Shown here: piece by piece, positions 34,304-43,676 of the stretch | How the letters are laid out: every line of letters begins with the position of its first letter | Position numbering within the stretch: position 1 is the first letter of the stretch | Source of the DNA: Armatimonadota bacterium | GTDB lineage: Bacteria; Armatimonadota; Zipacnadia; JAUWAU01 | Reading direction: 5' to 3' | DNA length: 64,000 nt | NCBI GenBank assembly: GCA_030601885.1 | Contig: JAUWAU010000008.1 | Coordinates: 62,001-126,000 of the forward strand | Notes under the pieces: model-generated | Database searches by the model: none | What the model saw: the letters and a program-made list of their open reading frames with translations, nothing else | What the model was told of the DNA's origin: nothing | Program-made: the position numbers and the translations under genes

Positions 34304-35218
34304 ATGACCGATTACATCGCCACGCTCAGCGCCGCGTTCATGCTCCTGTCGGTCTCTGCTGCGCTCGCCCAGGAAGCTGGCGGGCTCGACAAGATCGTCC
34401 CCGAAGGCGCGGAGGTGGAGCGAGTGGCCACAGGCTTCACGTTTACCGAGGGGCCCGCGTGGGACGGCAAGCGCCACCTGTACTTCAGCGACATTCCCGA
34501 GAACGTCATCAAGCGCGTGGACGAGTCGGGCAACGTGGGCGTGTTCGTGGAGCCGAGCGAGAAGTCGAACGGCCTCATGTTCGACGCCGAGGGGTACCTC
34601 ATCGCGTGCCGACACCGGGGCCGGGACGTGGTGCGCATCTCTCCCGAGGGCGAGGTCGAGGTACTCGCCGCTTCGTACAACGGCAAGAGGCTCAACAGCC
34701 CCAACGACTGCATCATCGCCGCCGACGGAGCCATATACTTCACCGATCCCCACTATGGCCTCGAGGGGCGGCCGCGCGAGCAGGAGGTCGAGGGCGTCTA
34801 CCGCATCGCGCCCGATGGCTCCCTCACGCGCGTTATCGACGACATGACTCGGCCGAACGGGCTCTTCATCAGCCCGGATGGCAAGACGCTCTACGTCGCC
34901 GACTCGCAGGAGAAGAAGCTGCGCGCGTACACGCTGCTCCCCGATGGCAGCGCAACCGCTGGGCGGGACTTCGCCGTGTTTGAGACCGAGGAGCGCGGCA
35001 GTCCGGACGGTATGACGCTCGACGCGGAGGGCAACATCTACTGCACCGACGGCGGCGGGGTGTGGGTATTCGATCCGCAGGGCAAGCATCTCGGCACCAT
35101 CAAGACGCCCGAGGTGCCGGCCAATTGCACCTTCGGTGGCGCCGACCGCAAGACGCTCTACATCACCGCGCGCACGTCGGTGTATCGCATCCGGCTGCTG
35201 ATCCCGGGCCTCAGATGA
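34304..35218 (+). CDS. secreted SMP-30/gluconolactonase-like beta-propeller
   Basis: 304 residues with a signal peptide ending near ALAQE. FTEGPAWDGKRHLYFSDIPE supplies the metal Glu, LNSPNDCIIAADGAIYFTD the Asn/Asp pair, MTRPNGLFISPDGKTLYVADS the repeat blade and SPDGMTLDAEGNIYCTDGGG the last ligands, in SMP-30/LRE order. It probably opens sugar lactones in the periplasm. GAAAGGAGAG precedes the start. The 277 bp before the gene hold a hairpin but no gene. Confidence 0.9.
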   Translation: MTDYIATLSAAFMLLSVSAALAQEAGGLDKIVPEGAEVERVATGFTFTEGPAWDGKRHLYFSDIPENVIKRVDESGNVGVFVEPSEKSNGLMFDAEGYLIACRHRGRDVVRISPEGEVEVLAASYNGKRLNSPNDCIIAADGAIYFTDPHYGLEGRPREQEVEGVYRIAPDGSLTRVIDDMTRPNGLFISPDGKTLYVADSQEKKLRAYTLLPDGSATAGRDFAVFETEERGSPDGMTLDAEGNIYCTDGGGVWVFDPQGKHLGTIKTPEVPANCTFGGADRKTLYITARTSVYRIRLLIPGLR

Positions 35219-35310
35219 GAGTAGTGAGGTGCCTCGGAAGGAAGCACGGGTTGACCCCGTACGGGGCCAAGCCGTGGACCTGAGCACCGCTCAAATGGAG
35301 CCGATCGCCA

Positions 35311-35802
35311 ATGCCCGAGCGAAAGATACTGCGCGGCCGCACGGACGTCACCAACAGACTCATCGCTCTCCTGGACGAGGCCGGAGCCGAGTACCGCCTC
35401 GTGGAGCACGACCCGGTGTTCACCAGCGAAGAGGCCGCCGAGGTGCGCGGCACGGCGCTGGAGGAGGGCGCCAAGGCGCTCGTCGTGAAGGCCGACGAGC
35501 AGTACTACAACCTGGTCATCTCGGCCGCCAAGCGCGTGGACAATGCGAAGCTGCGCAGCATCCTCAACACGCGCCGCGTGCGCTTCGCGCGGCCGGAGGA
35601 GCTGCACGAGCTGACGGGCTGCTGGCCCGGCGCCGTCCCGCCCTTCGGGCAGCTCTTCGACCTGCCGACCCTCCTCGACGAGTCGCTGGCTGACAAGAGC
35701 CAGGCATCCTTCAACGCCGGCAGCCACACGGTGTCGGTGGTAATGCCTGGAGAGGACTTCCGCCGGGCGCTGGAGGCGCGCGGCGAGGACTTCGCGGAGT
35801 AG
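35311..35802 (+). CDS. YbaK/ProX-type aminoacyl-tRNA deacylase
   Basis: 163 residues matching the YbaK/prolyl-tRNA editing fold: LLDEAGAEYRLVEHDPVFTS, EEGAKALVVKADEQYYNLVI with the conserved lysine, and LTGCWPGAVPPFGQLFDLPT with the GxxPPFG loop. Such enzymes hydrolyse mischarged tRNAs in trans. It starts about 90 bp after the lactonase in the same direction. Confidence 0.88.
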   Translation: MPERKILRGRTDVTNRLIALLDEAGAEYRLVEHDPVFTSEEAAEVRGTALEEGAKALVVKADEQYYNLVISAAKRVDNAKLRSILNTRRVRFARPEELHELTGCWPGAVPPFGQLFDLPTLLDESLADKSQASFNAGSHTVSVVMPGEDFRRALEARGEDFAE

Positions 35803-36315
35803 GCAGGCTTTGTGGAAACCATAGCGTCTGCTCGCCCCGGCGGGGGACGCGAGTCCGTGCCTCGCGGGCTCTTACCCCGCCGCGCAGACTCCGTCCGGAA
35901 TCGCCCGTCGTGCCGTGCCGAGATGCACGCAGTGGACAACGAAATGACGCGCCTCACCGCCGGGGCTGTCGATAAGGATGCCTGACCGCTCGGGACAGGG
36001 CCGTCAGCAGCGGCGGGTGCCCCCGGTTGCTCGCCAACCCGTGCCCCTTCCCGCGGGAGAACACAGACTCACCCACCAATCTCCCCGCCCTATCATTTCT
36101 CTGTGCGCTCTGTGTTCTCTGTGGCTCACGCCTTGACCAACCGACCTCAACAGCATGCCGCACTCGATGTAGAGCCCCGACCGCGACCCATACGGGGCCG
36201 CCCAGTACGGCGTGTCCGGCCTCCGGCCGATCAGCTCGGGAAAGAGCCCCTCGGGGTACGATGCTCGATGCAAGAGCCGAGGTATGACGGGGAGCGCTTC
36301 TATGGCGCCCGACAC
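35803..36315. other. gene-free interval with short tandem repeat
   Basis: No coding region is convincing. CTCTGTG occurs three times with a 9-bp period at 36099, 36108 and 36117, the kind of low-complexity repeat that gives artefactual HREHR peptides on the minus strand. Otherwise nothing recognisable. Confidence 0.6.
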
Positions 36316-36774
36316 TCAGTCGTCGAAAGCGCTCACATCACTCACGTCTCTGAGCAAGTGAATCCAGGGGATGCTCTTGACATGCCTGTGGGCCCGGCGA
36401 TCCGCGGTTACACAGGGGCACTGGCTGAACTGCGCCGTCGCGAAGTAGTAGGCGTCATACACCGATCCGCCGTGTACGAACGAGACCTCCGTCGCAGTCC
36501 ACAACAGCCGGCGCGTGACTCGCACAACGGTCAGGCCTAGACCCCAAAGGTCCCGAACATGCTCCTTGACCGTACACGGCGGCAACCGGTATTGCGAGTG
36601 GCGCATCGAGCTCGCGCACTCGTACATTGCGAAGCAAGGCACAACGATGGTGAGGTGGCCGTCGAGGAAGCGTTCCCGGAACTCGCGGGCTACGTCAGCA
36701 CCCGGCTCAGTCCGAGCCGGGTAGAACCACTTGAGGATCACTGAGGCGTCAAGAACGACCATCCGACGAGCCAC
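36316..36774 (-). CDS. PIN-domain toxin (VapC-like)
   Basis: 152 residues. VVLDASVILKWFYPAR carries the first Asp, FAMYECASSM the Glu, and SVYDAYYFATAQFSQCPCVTADRRAH the C-terminal Asp residues of PIN ribonucleases. The start overlaps the end of the small upstream gene by 26 nt, as in VapBC operons. The likely activity is tRNA or mRNA cleavage. Confidence 0.82.
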   Translation of the reverse strand: MARRMVVLDASVILKWFYPARTEPGADVAREFRERFLDGHLTIVVPCFAMYECASSMRHSQYRLPPCTVKEHVRDLWGLGLTVVRVTRRLLWTATEVSFVHGGSVYDAYYFATAQFSQCPCVTADRRAHRHVKSIPWIHLLRDVSDVSAFDD

Positions 36775-36931
36775 CCCGCAACCGACGAAGAGTCTCTACT
36801 ATCGTCTCCTTAGGCGGCCCTGCCTTCGCCACCTCCTTGCTGATCTGCTCGACGCGCCTGTCAATCCTCTCGGCCAGGACTCTCCGCCGAGCTATCTCCT
36901 CTTCGCTCACCTTTCGACGTCTCTTGGCCAT
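36749..36931 (-). CDS. small antitoxin partner of PIN toxin
   Basis: 60 residues, very basic at the N-terminus (MAKRRRKVSEEEIARRRVLA), then amphipathic helix (ERIDRRVEQISKEVAKAG) and ETIVETLRRLR. It has no recognised family signature, but its size, charge and overlap with the PIN gene fit a VapB-like antitoxin. Confidence 0.65.
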   Translation of the reverse strand: MAKRRRKVSEEEIARRRVLAERIDRRVEQISKEVAKAGPPKETIVETLRRLRGGSSDGRS

Positions 36932-37072
36932 CGCGGCGATGCCTCCTTGCCTGCAGAGTATACCCCCTCCCCCGGCCCGTCAAGCGTGCATCAGCGCGCT
37001 TCCGCCGCCCTCCGCTGATCCTCAACCACCAGCCCCTGTCGCTACTGACCACTGTCCTCAGCAGCCGGGCGC

Positions 37073-37513
37073 TCATGTCAGGCGCCTGGAGTTGGCCCAC
37101 TTGCGCCCCGAGTGGGACTTCGCGACGAGTTCCCAGTTCCCGCCGACATTCTTCGCCCACACCAGCACCACGCGACCGCAGCCATCGACGGCGACCTCGA
37201 CGCGGTAGAGGTCCTCCCCACCTCGAGTCACCTTCTCTGCGTCGGGCCAGCCCTCGCCATCCCACTCGCGGAGCATCATGGTGTCGCCGGGAACGGTGAT
37301 GTCGTGGGATACCCAGACAACGTATGCACGCCCGTCCGGCGCGATGGCGATGCTGGGGAAGTCGTCCTCTGCCGGCTGGGAGGTCAGGGCGGCGGCGTCG
37401 GAGATCTGAGCCGACGCCGGACCTGTCACAAGGAGAAGGGCCGCGAAGGCGGCGGCGCTGAACTGGCACAGACGACTTGCTGGGATCGTTCTCCGTATTC
37501 CCCCTCGCTTCAC
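37073..37513 (-). CDS. short secreted protein, possibly truncated beta-propeller
   Basis: 146 residues with a signal peptide (LLLVTGPASAQ). The remainder, DDFPSIAIAPDGRAYVVWVS, WDGEGWPDAEKVT and GGNWELVAKS, looks like the first blades of a BNR/sialidase-like propeller, which would normally run to 350 residues or more. The frame ends abruptly with TGA, so a truncation is likely. The 140 bp downstream up to the antitoxin gene show no continuation that could be recognised. Confidence 0.5.
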   Translation of the reverse strand: MKRGGIRRTIPASRLCQFSAAAFAALLLVTGPASAQISDAAALTSQPAEDDFPSIAIAPDGRAYVVWVSHDITVPGDTMMLREWDGEGWPDAEKVTRGGEDLYRVEVAVDGCGRVVLVWAKNVGGNWELVAKSHSGRKWANSRRLT

Positions 37514-37664
37514 TCAGTAGGCATGCCAGTCGCTTCGTCCGTCTGGTGAGGCATCCCTTCGCGCCGTGTCAGGGAGGGCTGATGGCTCTTGATGCTGAAG
37601 GGTGTTCGGGACGGTCGTCGTGTTGTGCAGCAAAGGCAGGCAGCGGCAGCGAGGTGATGCCCCC

Positions 37665-38954
37665 ATGACCGAGCCTCGCAAACGCACCATCCACAAGCCC
37701 AACGTCCTGCCGCTTTCCCTGGCGGCGCTGTGCAACGACACGGGCTCCGACATGCTCTTTGCTTTCTATCCCCTCTTCTTCGTCGCAGTCCTCGGCGTGG
37801 AGAAGATGACGGTGCTCGGCCTCATCGAGAGCATCGCGCTCCTGGTGGGGCTGTTCGCCCGCCCAATCGCCGGACGACTCGCCGACCGTCGGGGGCGGCG
37901 GCACCTCATCTGGGCCGGCTATCTGGCCCTCATGGCCTCCCGCTTCACGCAGGGCCTGGCGCAGGTGTGGCAGCACCTCGTGCCACCGAAGGTACTCTAC
38001 GAGCTCGGCAGAGCCGTCCGAAATCCCCCGCGCGAGGCGTTATTGGCGGAGTCAGTGGACCAGGACGAGCGCGGGTATGCCTTTGGTCTGCTCAAATCCA
38101 TGGATACCGTGGGCGCTATTCTCGGCCCGCTGCTCGGCCTGCTGGCCTTCTGGCTGATGTCGCGCGGCGGCCTCCCCCTGGACCGCTGCTATCGCTACAT
38201 CTTCTTCATCGCCGCACTGCCGACGCTGGGCAGCGTGTATCTGATCCTGAGCAAGACCCGCGAGGTGCGAGACAACGCATCCGGTGACGCACAGGAGCCA
38301 CAAGCCTCCGGGACGCAGGACCCAGACGGCGAGGAGCGCCTGTTTGCGGCGCCGGGGCTACTGCCATTTACCGTCGCGAGCGCCTTCTTCTCTCTGTGGG
38401 CCGTGACGGAGAATTTCCTCATCCTGTGCGCGACAAAGCTGCTGAGGCTTCCTCGGGCGGCCATGTGGCCGGCCGTCGTGCTGTATTGGTTCATCAATGT
38501 GAGCTTCGCGCCGACGGCCCTCGCATCGGGGCGACTGTCGGATCGCATCGGCCGCAAGCCGCCCATCGTCGCCGGACTTGTGGTGCTCGCCGCCCTCACG
38601 GCTGCCTTCGGGTTTGTCCCCGAGGTGTCGCCGCAGATGGCCTCGTCACCGTTCGTCTCGGGCGCCTTCTTCGCGACGCTGGTTCTGTTTCTGCTGCACG
38701 GGGTATATCAGGGCCTGCTGCAACCGTCCCAGACCGCCTTCGTGGCCGATCTCGCCGTCAGCGCCCGGCGGGCGGAGACGCTCGGAGTGTATTCCATGGT
38801 CACCGGCGCTGCGGCCGTTGCGGCGCCCCTGATCTTCGGCATCTTGTGGGACGCATTCAGCTACCGGACGCCGTTTCTCATCAGTGGGATCTGTGTTGGA
38901 CTGAGCGCGGCGATGGTTGCGGGGCTGGTGCCGGAGCGGCGGCGGGAGAGGTGA
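37665..38954 (+). CDS. major facilitator superfamily transporter
   Basis: 429 residues and about 12 hydrophobic helices. GRLADRRGRRHLIWAGY after helix 2-3 and the matching GRLSDRIGRKPPIVAGL in the second half are the MFS signature loops. LYELGRAVRNPPREALLAES is typical of the uncharacterised MFS branch of fluoroquinolone/sugar-like exporters. ATG 37665 has GAGGTGAT upstream; an earlier in-frame ATG would add 21 unlikely residues. The substrate cannot be inferred. Confidence 0.88.
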   Translation: MTEPRKRTIHKPNVLPLSLAALCNDTGSDMLFAFYPLFFVAVLGVEKMTVLGLIESIALLVGLFARPIAGRLADRRGRRHLIWAGYLALMASRFTQGLAQVWQHLVPPKVLYELGRAVRNPPREALLAESVDQDERGYAFGLLKSMDTVGAILGPLLGLLAFWLMSRGGLPLDRCYRYIFFIAALPTLGSVYLILSKTREVRDNASGDAQEPQASGTQDPDGEERLFAAPGLLPFTVASAFFSLWAVTENFLILCATKLLRLPRAAMWPAVVLYWFINVSFAPTALASGRLSDRIGRKPPIVAGLVVLAALTAAFGFVPEVSPQMASSPFVSGAFFATLVLFLLHGVYQGLLQPSQTAFVADLAVSARRAETLGVYSMVTGAAAVAAPLIFGILWDAFSYRTPFLISGICVGLSAAMVAGLVPERRRER

Positions 38955-39042
38955 GGTCGGCCAGCGGCTGGTGGAACAGTCGGCGGCCGGGGGGAGTCTA
39001 TTGAGCGAAGTCAATGGCATGTTCTGGTGAGGGGGCGACCCG

Positions 39043-41316
39043 ATGCCTCAAGCCCAAGGTGCTCGCAGGAGGGGCAGGGCACTGACGCCGCGAGCGCTGT
39101 CTGCGGCCTTGCTCATTCTGCTGACCGTCGCCTCGCTGCTGTTCGTCGGCCGACGCTATTGGGTCTCCGCGGAGGCTCCCGGGCCTGCGGATCCCGAAGG
39201 TCCCGCGAGGGCTCCCGGGCGTGCGGATTCTGAAGCTCCCGGCACGCCGTTACCCGCCTCAGCAGAGGCATCCCGGGTCCTGGATGCTCATCCCACTGCC
39301 AAGCTCGCGTTCACCGGCGCGTATGAGGAGGCGATGCGTGCGCCGGCTGACGCGCTGAATCCCGACGCGCTCCTCAGGGCCGCGAAATACCTGTCCGTGT
39401 TCGACAAGGCGAAGGCCCGGGCGCTCCTGGGCCTCGCGGATGACCTCCTGGCCGCAGGGCAGTACCCATGGGGCGCCGTACGGGCGCTGCCAGAGGGCGT
39501 CCCCCGGCCGCACGGCAACTACACCCACGAGTCCGAGTTCGCCATCAAGATGGGAGCGACGGCAGCTCTCGTGGACGTCGAGCTGGCGCGGAAGCAGTTC
39601 GTCAGGGCTCGGGAGGCAAATGGGCACAAGTCGCCAGCGGACGAACTGCTCGCGGTAACGGCAGAGGCGGCAATACTCGTGCTGGACGGCGACGCAGACG
39701 AGGCGATCGCGCGAGGCGTGGCATTCTGTCAAGAGACCCCGCAAGTGACGTTCTTCTCAGGCGGCTGTGGACTGGGCAAGGAGTCGAAGAGCTTCGTGGC
39801 CGAAGTGCTGTTGTCGGTGAGCCCCGAGACGGCGGTGGAACTCGCGTCGCGTTTCGACGTGGACTTCCACGCGGAGACACTGGCCAAGCTGGCGCAGCTC
39901 GTCGTCTTCTGGACGCCGACGTCCGACCTCGAGTACCACCGCCAGGCGGCAGCATTGGCGCGCGATGTGGAGAACGACAACCTGCGTCATGGGATCCTGC
40001 GGCGCGTTGCGCAGGCCGTCGCCGGCGAGGACATCGACGAGGCGCTCCGCTTCATACGCACGATGGACTTCAGCGGGGCCCGAGGGCAGGCTCTGGGAGA
40101 GTGTCTACGTATTCTCGCTGAGACGGACCTGAATCGCGCTATCCGCCTGGCTGTGGAGTGGCCGAACGCCGATGATTCCAGAAACGTGTTGGACGACATA
40201 GCTCGCGTGGCCATCCGGCGCGATCCGAAGCTGGTGACGCACGTGCTCTCCGCCATGGACAATGCGTACAGGGCCGGCACCGTCCTGGGGGAGGCGGCCG
40301 CCGAGTCGGCGCGGCGGGGCGATGCCGAGAGCGCGATGAGGCTGGTGGACATGATCGAGCGAGACGACCGACGGGCCCGGGCCCTCGCGCAAGTTGCGAC
40401 GGAGATGGCGGATAACGACAGAGCCCGGGCCCTTGCGCTGCTGGAGCAGGCCTTTGGCCTGGCGCTGGCCCATGACACGCACGGTCGCCTTCTGGAGGAG
40501 GTGTCCCGCCGCACGGGCCTGGTGGATGAGCGCAAGGGCGTGGAATGCTACGAGCGGGCGCTTGAGCACCTCCTGCCCAAGTGCCAGACGGAGGGCTATT
40601 GGCGGAGGTATTACCGGGTCGCCGAGTCCCTGGCAGCCCTCGATGCGGCGAGAGCGCTGGCGGCGCTGCGGAGGGTCCCGCAGCTCAGGTTCGGCGATGA
40701 GGCAAACGACCTGGATGCGGCGTCGGCGGACGTTCTGCAGTATCTGGTCGCAGCCGACTGGAAGTTCGTGGAGGAAACGCTCAGAGACTTGATTGCCGAT
40801 GGGCCCCCCACGTATAGCGACTCGCGGAAGGCTCGCCTGGTGCGCGATGTCGTGGTGGGAACCGGCGTGGGCACGGACGAGGAGGGAGACAGACTGGTGC
40901 GGCTGCTCCCCGACGATTACAGGCAGAGGCTGGAGAGGGAGCTGCTGGGACTGAGGCTCGTAAGGCAGATCGTGGCGAATCCAGAGGGTGCGGAGAAGCT
41001 GGTGGCGGAAGCACGCGCGGAGCACGGCCCGTACGTTCACGAGGATGCAGCTCTGAGCCGGGCAGCCAACGAGATGGCTGAGCGTGACCTGAGGGCGGCC
41101 GTAGAATTCGCCGCGGGACTTGCGGACGACTCTGTTCGAGACACGTGTCTGGCCTCCTTGTGCAAGCGGAGCCACGAGAGTCCCGAGCACTTCCGGCAGA
41201 TAGTGGGCCTCATTAAGGACCCCAATACGAGGATCTACTGCTGGCTGGGCATGGGAGAGGCGCAGGCCAAGGGCATCGCCGGCTGGGACGTATTGCGGGA
41301 ATGGCCGAGGCTGTGA
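39043..41316 (+). CDS. membrane-anchored alpha-solenoid (TPR/HEAT-like) protein
   Basis: 757 residues. One N-terminal helix (LSAALLILLTVASLLFVG, about 19-36) anchors it, followed by a Pro/Gly/Ala linker with repeated PGPADPEGPARAPGRAD. From about residue 80 onwards it is almost entirely paired helices with degenerate ~34-36-residue periodicity (for example ALRFIRTMDFSGARGQALGE, AMRLVDMIERDDRRARALAQ, ALALLEQAFGLALAHD). Such solenoids bind partner proteins. GAGGGGG precedes ATG. It converges with the recombinase, whose stop is 32 bp away. Partner unknown. Confidence 0.7.
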   Translation: MPQAQGARRRGRALTPRALSAALLILLTVASLLFVGRRYWVSAEAPGPADPEGPARAPGRADSEAPGTPLPASAEASRVLDAHPTAKLAFTGAYEEAMRAPADALNPDALLRAAKYLSVFDKAKARALLGLADDLLAAGQYPWGAVRALPEGVPRPHGNYTHESEFAIKMGATAALVDVELARKQFVRAREANGHKSPADELLAVTAEAAILVLDGDADEAIARGVAFCQETPQVTFFSGGCGLGKESKSFVAEVLLSVSPETAVELASRFDVDFHAETLAKLAQLVVFWTPTSDLEYHRQAAALARDVENDNLRHGILRRVAQAVAGEDIDEALRFIRTMDFSGARGQALGECLRILAETDLNRAIRLAVEWPNADDSRNVLDDIARVAIRRDPKLVTHVLSAMDNAYRAGTVLGEAAAESARRGDAESAMRLVDMIERDDRRARALAQVATEMADNDRARALALLEQAFGLALAHDTHGRLLEEVSRRTGLVDERKGVECYERALEHLLPKCQTEGYWRRYYRVAESLAALDAARALAALRRVPQLRFGDEANDLDAASADVLQYLVAADWKFVEETLRDLIADGPPTYSDSRKARLVRDVVVGTGVGTDEEGDRLVRLLPDDYRQRLERELLGLRLVRQIVANPEGAEKLVAEARAEHGPYVHEDAALSRAANEMAERDLRAAVEFAAGLADDSVRDTCLASLCKRSHESPEHFRQIVGLIKDPNTRIYCWLGMGEAQAKGIAGWDVLREWPRL

Positions 41317-41347
41317 GGGGGGCGCCCACGGAGGCTCGACGGGCCGG

Positions 41348-43269
41348 CTAGCTGGCGGCGTCCGCCTCAGGCTGGTCGTCGGCGCCCCGCAGCCGCGCGA
41401 ACAGCCTGGCGATGCGGGCCTTTTCCTCGGGGGTCTGAGCTGAGATGTAGCCCTCGGCGATGAATACCGCAAAGGCGGGGATATATTCCCCCCAAAGCCT
41501 TCGTCGCCCTCGTCACTGCCTTCCGTGGGCGCGTCGTATTCGGCGTCCCACGGCTGTGACAATCGCACCTGCCGTGGCTTCTCCGGCTTGCCCACGGGCA
41601 GGCTGAACGCAAACTCCAACAAGCCGTCCGGCAGCGCCTTGACCTCCGAGATCACCTGCCGGATGAACGGCACCGCCTCCTCCTCGTCCCCGCTAACCAT
41701 GTTCAGTGCATAGATGCGCCACTGAAAGTCGCGCAGCGCACTGCGGACGTCTGCGTGCTTGCGCCCGTGCTTCTCGGCCTCCGTGGCCTGGGCGAGCGCG
41801 AACTGGGCGGTGCTCAGGTCGCGGGCGATGCGCTCGAACTCGCCCGTCACCGCCTCGTCCCCCTCGGGGAGCTGGCCGCCGGCCACGGCGCGCACGAGGC
41901 GCTGTTTTTGATCCTCCAGGTCCTTGACGGCCGCACGGTGCGTGTCCGCCGCCGACTGCAGTGCCGCCGTGTCCACTTGCTGGCCGGTGAGCAGCGCACC
42001 GAGTGCTCGATCCCACCGCACCGACTGCTCCTCGATCCACGCCAGCTCCTCCTCGGTCATCTCGCCCATGGCGACGAGCGTGTGATACCACGCCATGTCG
42101 GGCGGCTCCACTTTGCGCCCCTCGTAGTGGCGGCGCATGGCCTGGACGAACGGGTCCCTGCTGGCGTCGGCATCGTCGGTCAGCGGGGCCGTCTTCTCCA
42201 GTGCAACGGCGAGTGCGGCAATTGCCTCCCACGTGCGGCGACGGGCCAAGTCGGCACGGACGTGCGGCATGGTACACCGCCCCACCGTCCCGACCTTCGT
42301 TTTGCTTTGCCGTGCACAGCGGTAGTACCTGTGCCCGCCGCCTGTTACGCCTTGCATCGGCCCGCCGCAGACGCCGCACCGTATCAGTCCGCGTAGAAGG
42401 TATCGGTACTTGGGCGCCTCCCGCCAGGACATCTTCTGCCGGGACTGGGCCTCCTGCTGCGCGCGCTCCCACTGCTCGGCGCTGATGATGGCCGGACAGG
42501 GCACCGTGACGTCACCAAAACGCGCTTCGCCCTTGTAGCACGGGTTGTGGAGGATGCGCCAGGTGGTGCTGGGGCTCCACCGGTTGCCGTTCGGCGGCGG
42601 GATGCCCCGGTCGGTCAGCTCATGCGCAACCGCCTCGGCGCTCTTGCCGCCGACGTACAGCCCGAACAGCGTGCGGACGATGGCGGCCTGCTGGTCGTGA
42701 ACGGCGAGCACGCTCCTGTCCGGGTTGTCTGGTGCCGGCGCGAGTCGGTAGCCGAACGGTGTGAACTGCTGCGTCGCGGTCAGCCAGCGTCCCTTCGTCC
42801 GCACTGCCTCGCGTTTGCCCCGCATAGTGCGCCGCTTTATGTGCTCCCGCTCCCATTCGGCCGTCCACGCGGCGATGTCCGCCATGAGCCGGTCCATGCG
42901 GTTCGAGAAGTCGTAGCGCCCGTCCGGCGTCTCGATGGGGCACTCGCCCTTCTGGCTGGCGTGGATGATTTCGGCGCGCTCGCGGGGATCGTCGCTGCGG
43001 GTCAGTCGGTCGAATGCGACCACGACGAAGCGCGCCAGGCGCCCGTCCAGCGCATGGTCCAACAGCGCGCACAGTTGGGGCCGTTCGGCGATGGGCGATG
43101 CGCCGGAGGCAGCGCCCTCATCGTAGAGCCGAAAGGGCGTCCACCCGCGATCCGCGCAGAGCTTGGTCAGTGTCCGAATCTGAGCAGCGTGGCCGAAGCC
43201 TTTCGTCTCCTGCGCCTCGGTGCTCACGCGGATGTAGAGCGCCGTGATCGGTTCCTGCTTCTGCGTCAT
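41348..43269 (-). CDS. large serine recombinase, C-terminal frameshift
   Basis: The N-terminal catalytic domain (ALYIRVSTEAQETKGFG, nucleophile Ser16; VVAFDRLTRSDDPRERAEII) is followed by the recombinase domain (TPFGYRLAPAPDNP, HNPCYKGEARFGDV). A zinc ribbon (IRCGVCGGPMQG, then YYRCARQSK) and a coiled-coil follow (RAAVKDLEDQKQRLVRAV). Near residue 592 the frame loses its sense at a G6 run (41488-41493); one base away the likely tail (EYIPAFAVFIAEGYISAQTP) continues to TAG at 41348. The unshifted frame stays open into the solenoid gene by chance. It probably integrates or excises the island. Start ATG 43269 overlaps the RHH gene stop and has GGAGGTGA. Confidence 0.85.
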
Positions 43270-43499
43270 GCCTCGTCACCTCCATCCGTCGGCAGCCCGC
43301 GCCGCCAGCGTCCGAGCCTTCGACCAGCGGGGCCGATGGCGTTGAGGCGCTCCTTCCCGTCGAGCTTAACCCTGAAATGTTCGAGCGCCGCCTCAACGAC
43401 CGTCCCCATCGGCGCACCCAGTTCCTCCTTCAACGCCTCCGCCTTGCGGTGCGTCTCGGGATGTACGGCAAGCATTACCTTGTTGCCCTTCGAGGCCAT
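43266..43499 (-). CDS. ribbon-helix-helix DNA-binding protein
   Basis: 77 residues: KVMLAVHPETHRKAEALKEE followed by LGAPMGTVVEAALEHF, a CopG/Arc-like ribbon-helix-helix. AAGGAGG lies 6 nt before ATG. It ends in an ATGA overlap with the serine recombinase, so it is a likely regulator or directionality factor for it. Confidence 0.78.
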   Translation of the reverse strand: MASKGNKVMLAVHPETHRKAEALKEELGAPMGTVVEAALEHFRVKLDGKERLNAIGPAGRRLGRWRRGLPTDGGDEA

Positions 43500-43530
43500 C
43501 CGTCGCCTCCTTCCCGTCTGATATAAGGAT

Positions 43531-43557
43531 ATTATACCCCCAACTCGCGGCTGTCAA
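43531..43557 (-). promoter_or_regulatory. promoter of the RHH-recombinase operon
   Basis: On the minus strand TTGACA (43557-43552) and TATAAT (43536-43531) are 15 nt apart, or 17 nt to the overlapping TAATAT. It lies about 32 bp before the RHH start. Both hexamers are perfect, and much more AT-rich than the surroundings. Confidence 0.7.
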
Positions 43558-43591
43558 CATTTTTTTCTTTCCCCTCGAGGCCCAGATAGGG

Positions 43592-43666
43592 TATACTACT
43601 CTCAGCACGCCGCCGCCGAGGCGGTCCCTCCTCGTGCGCGAGGGGCACCCTCGTAGGCGGCGTTTT
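43592..43666 (+). ncRNA. possible small structured RNA with terminator
   Basis: A TATACT -10 box (43592-43597) without a good -35 precedes a GC-rich fold: CGCCGCC (43611-43617) pairs with GGCGGCG (43656-43662), enclosing CCCTC/GAGGG hairpins, then TTTTCGTTT. This is the layout of a ~60-nt RNA or an attenuator before the ORF at 43684. Divergent from the recombinase promoter. Confidence 0.35.
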
Positions 43667-43676
43667 CGTTTGGTGG

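Noticed and set aside
34228..34983. Plus-strand ORF overlapping the gluconolactonase
   Set aside because: Arg/His/Gly-rich shadow frame of the clear SMP-30 gene.
36004..36315. Minus-strand ORF with HREHRAHRE
   Set aside because: Translation artefact of the 9-bp CTCTGTG repeat; the rest lacks protein-like features.
40105..41347. Continuation of the serine recombinase frame to 1054 codons
   Set aside because: The extra part is antisense to the solenoid gene, has Ser/Pro/Arg/Gly-rich nonsense composition, and a better recombinase C-terminus exists one base away.
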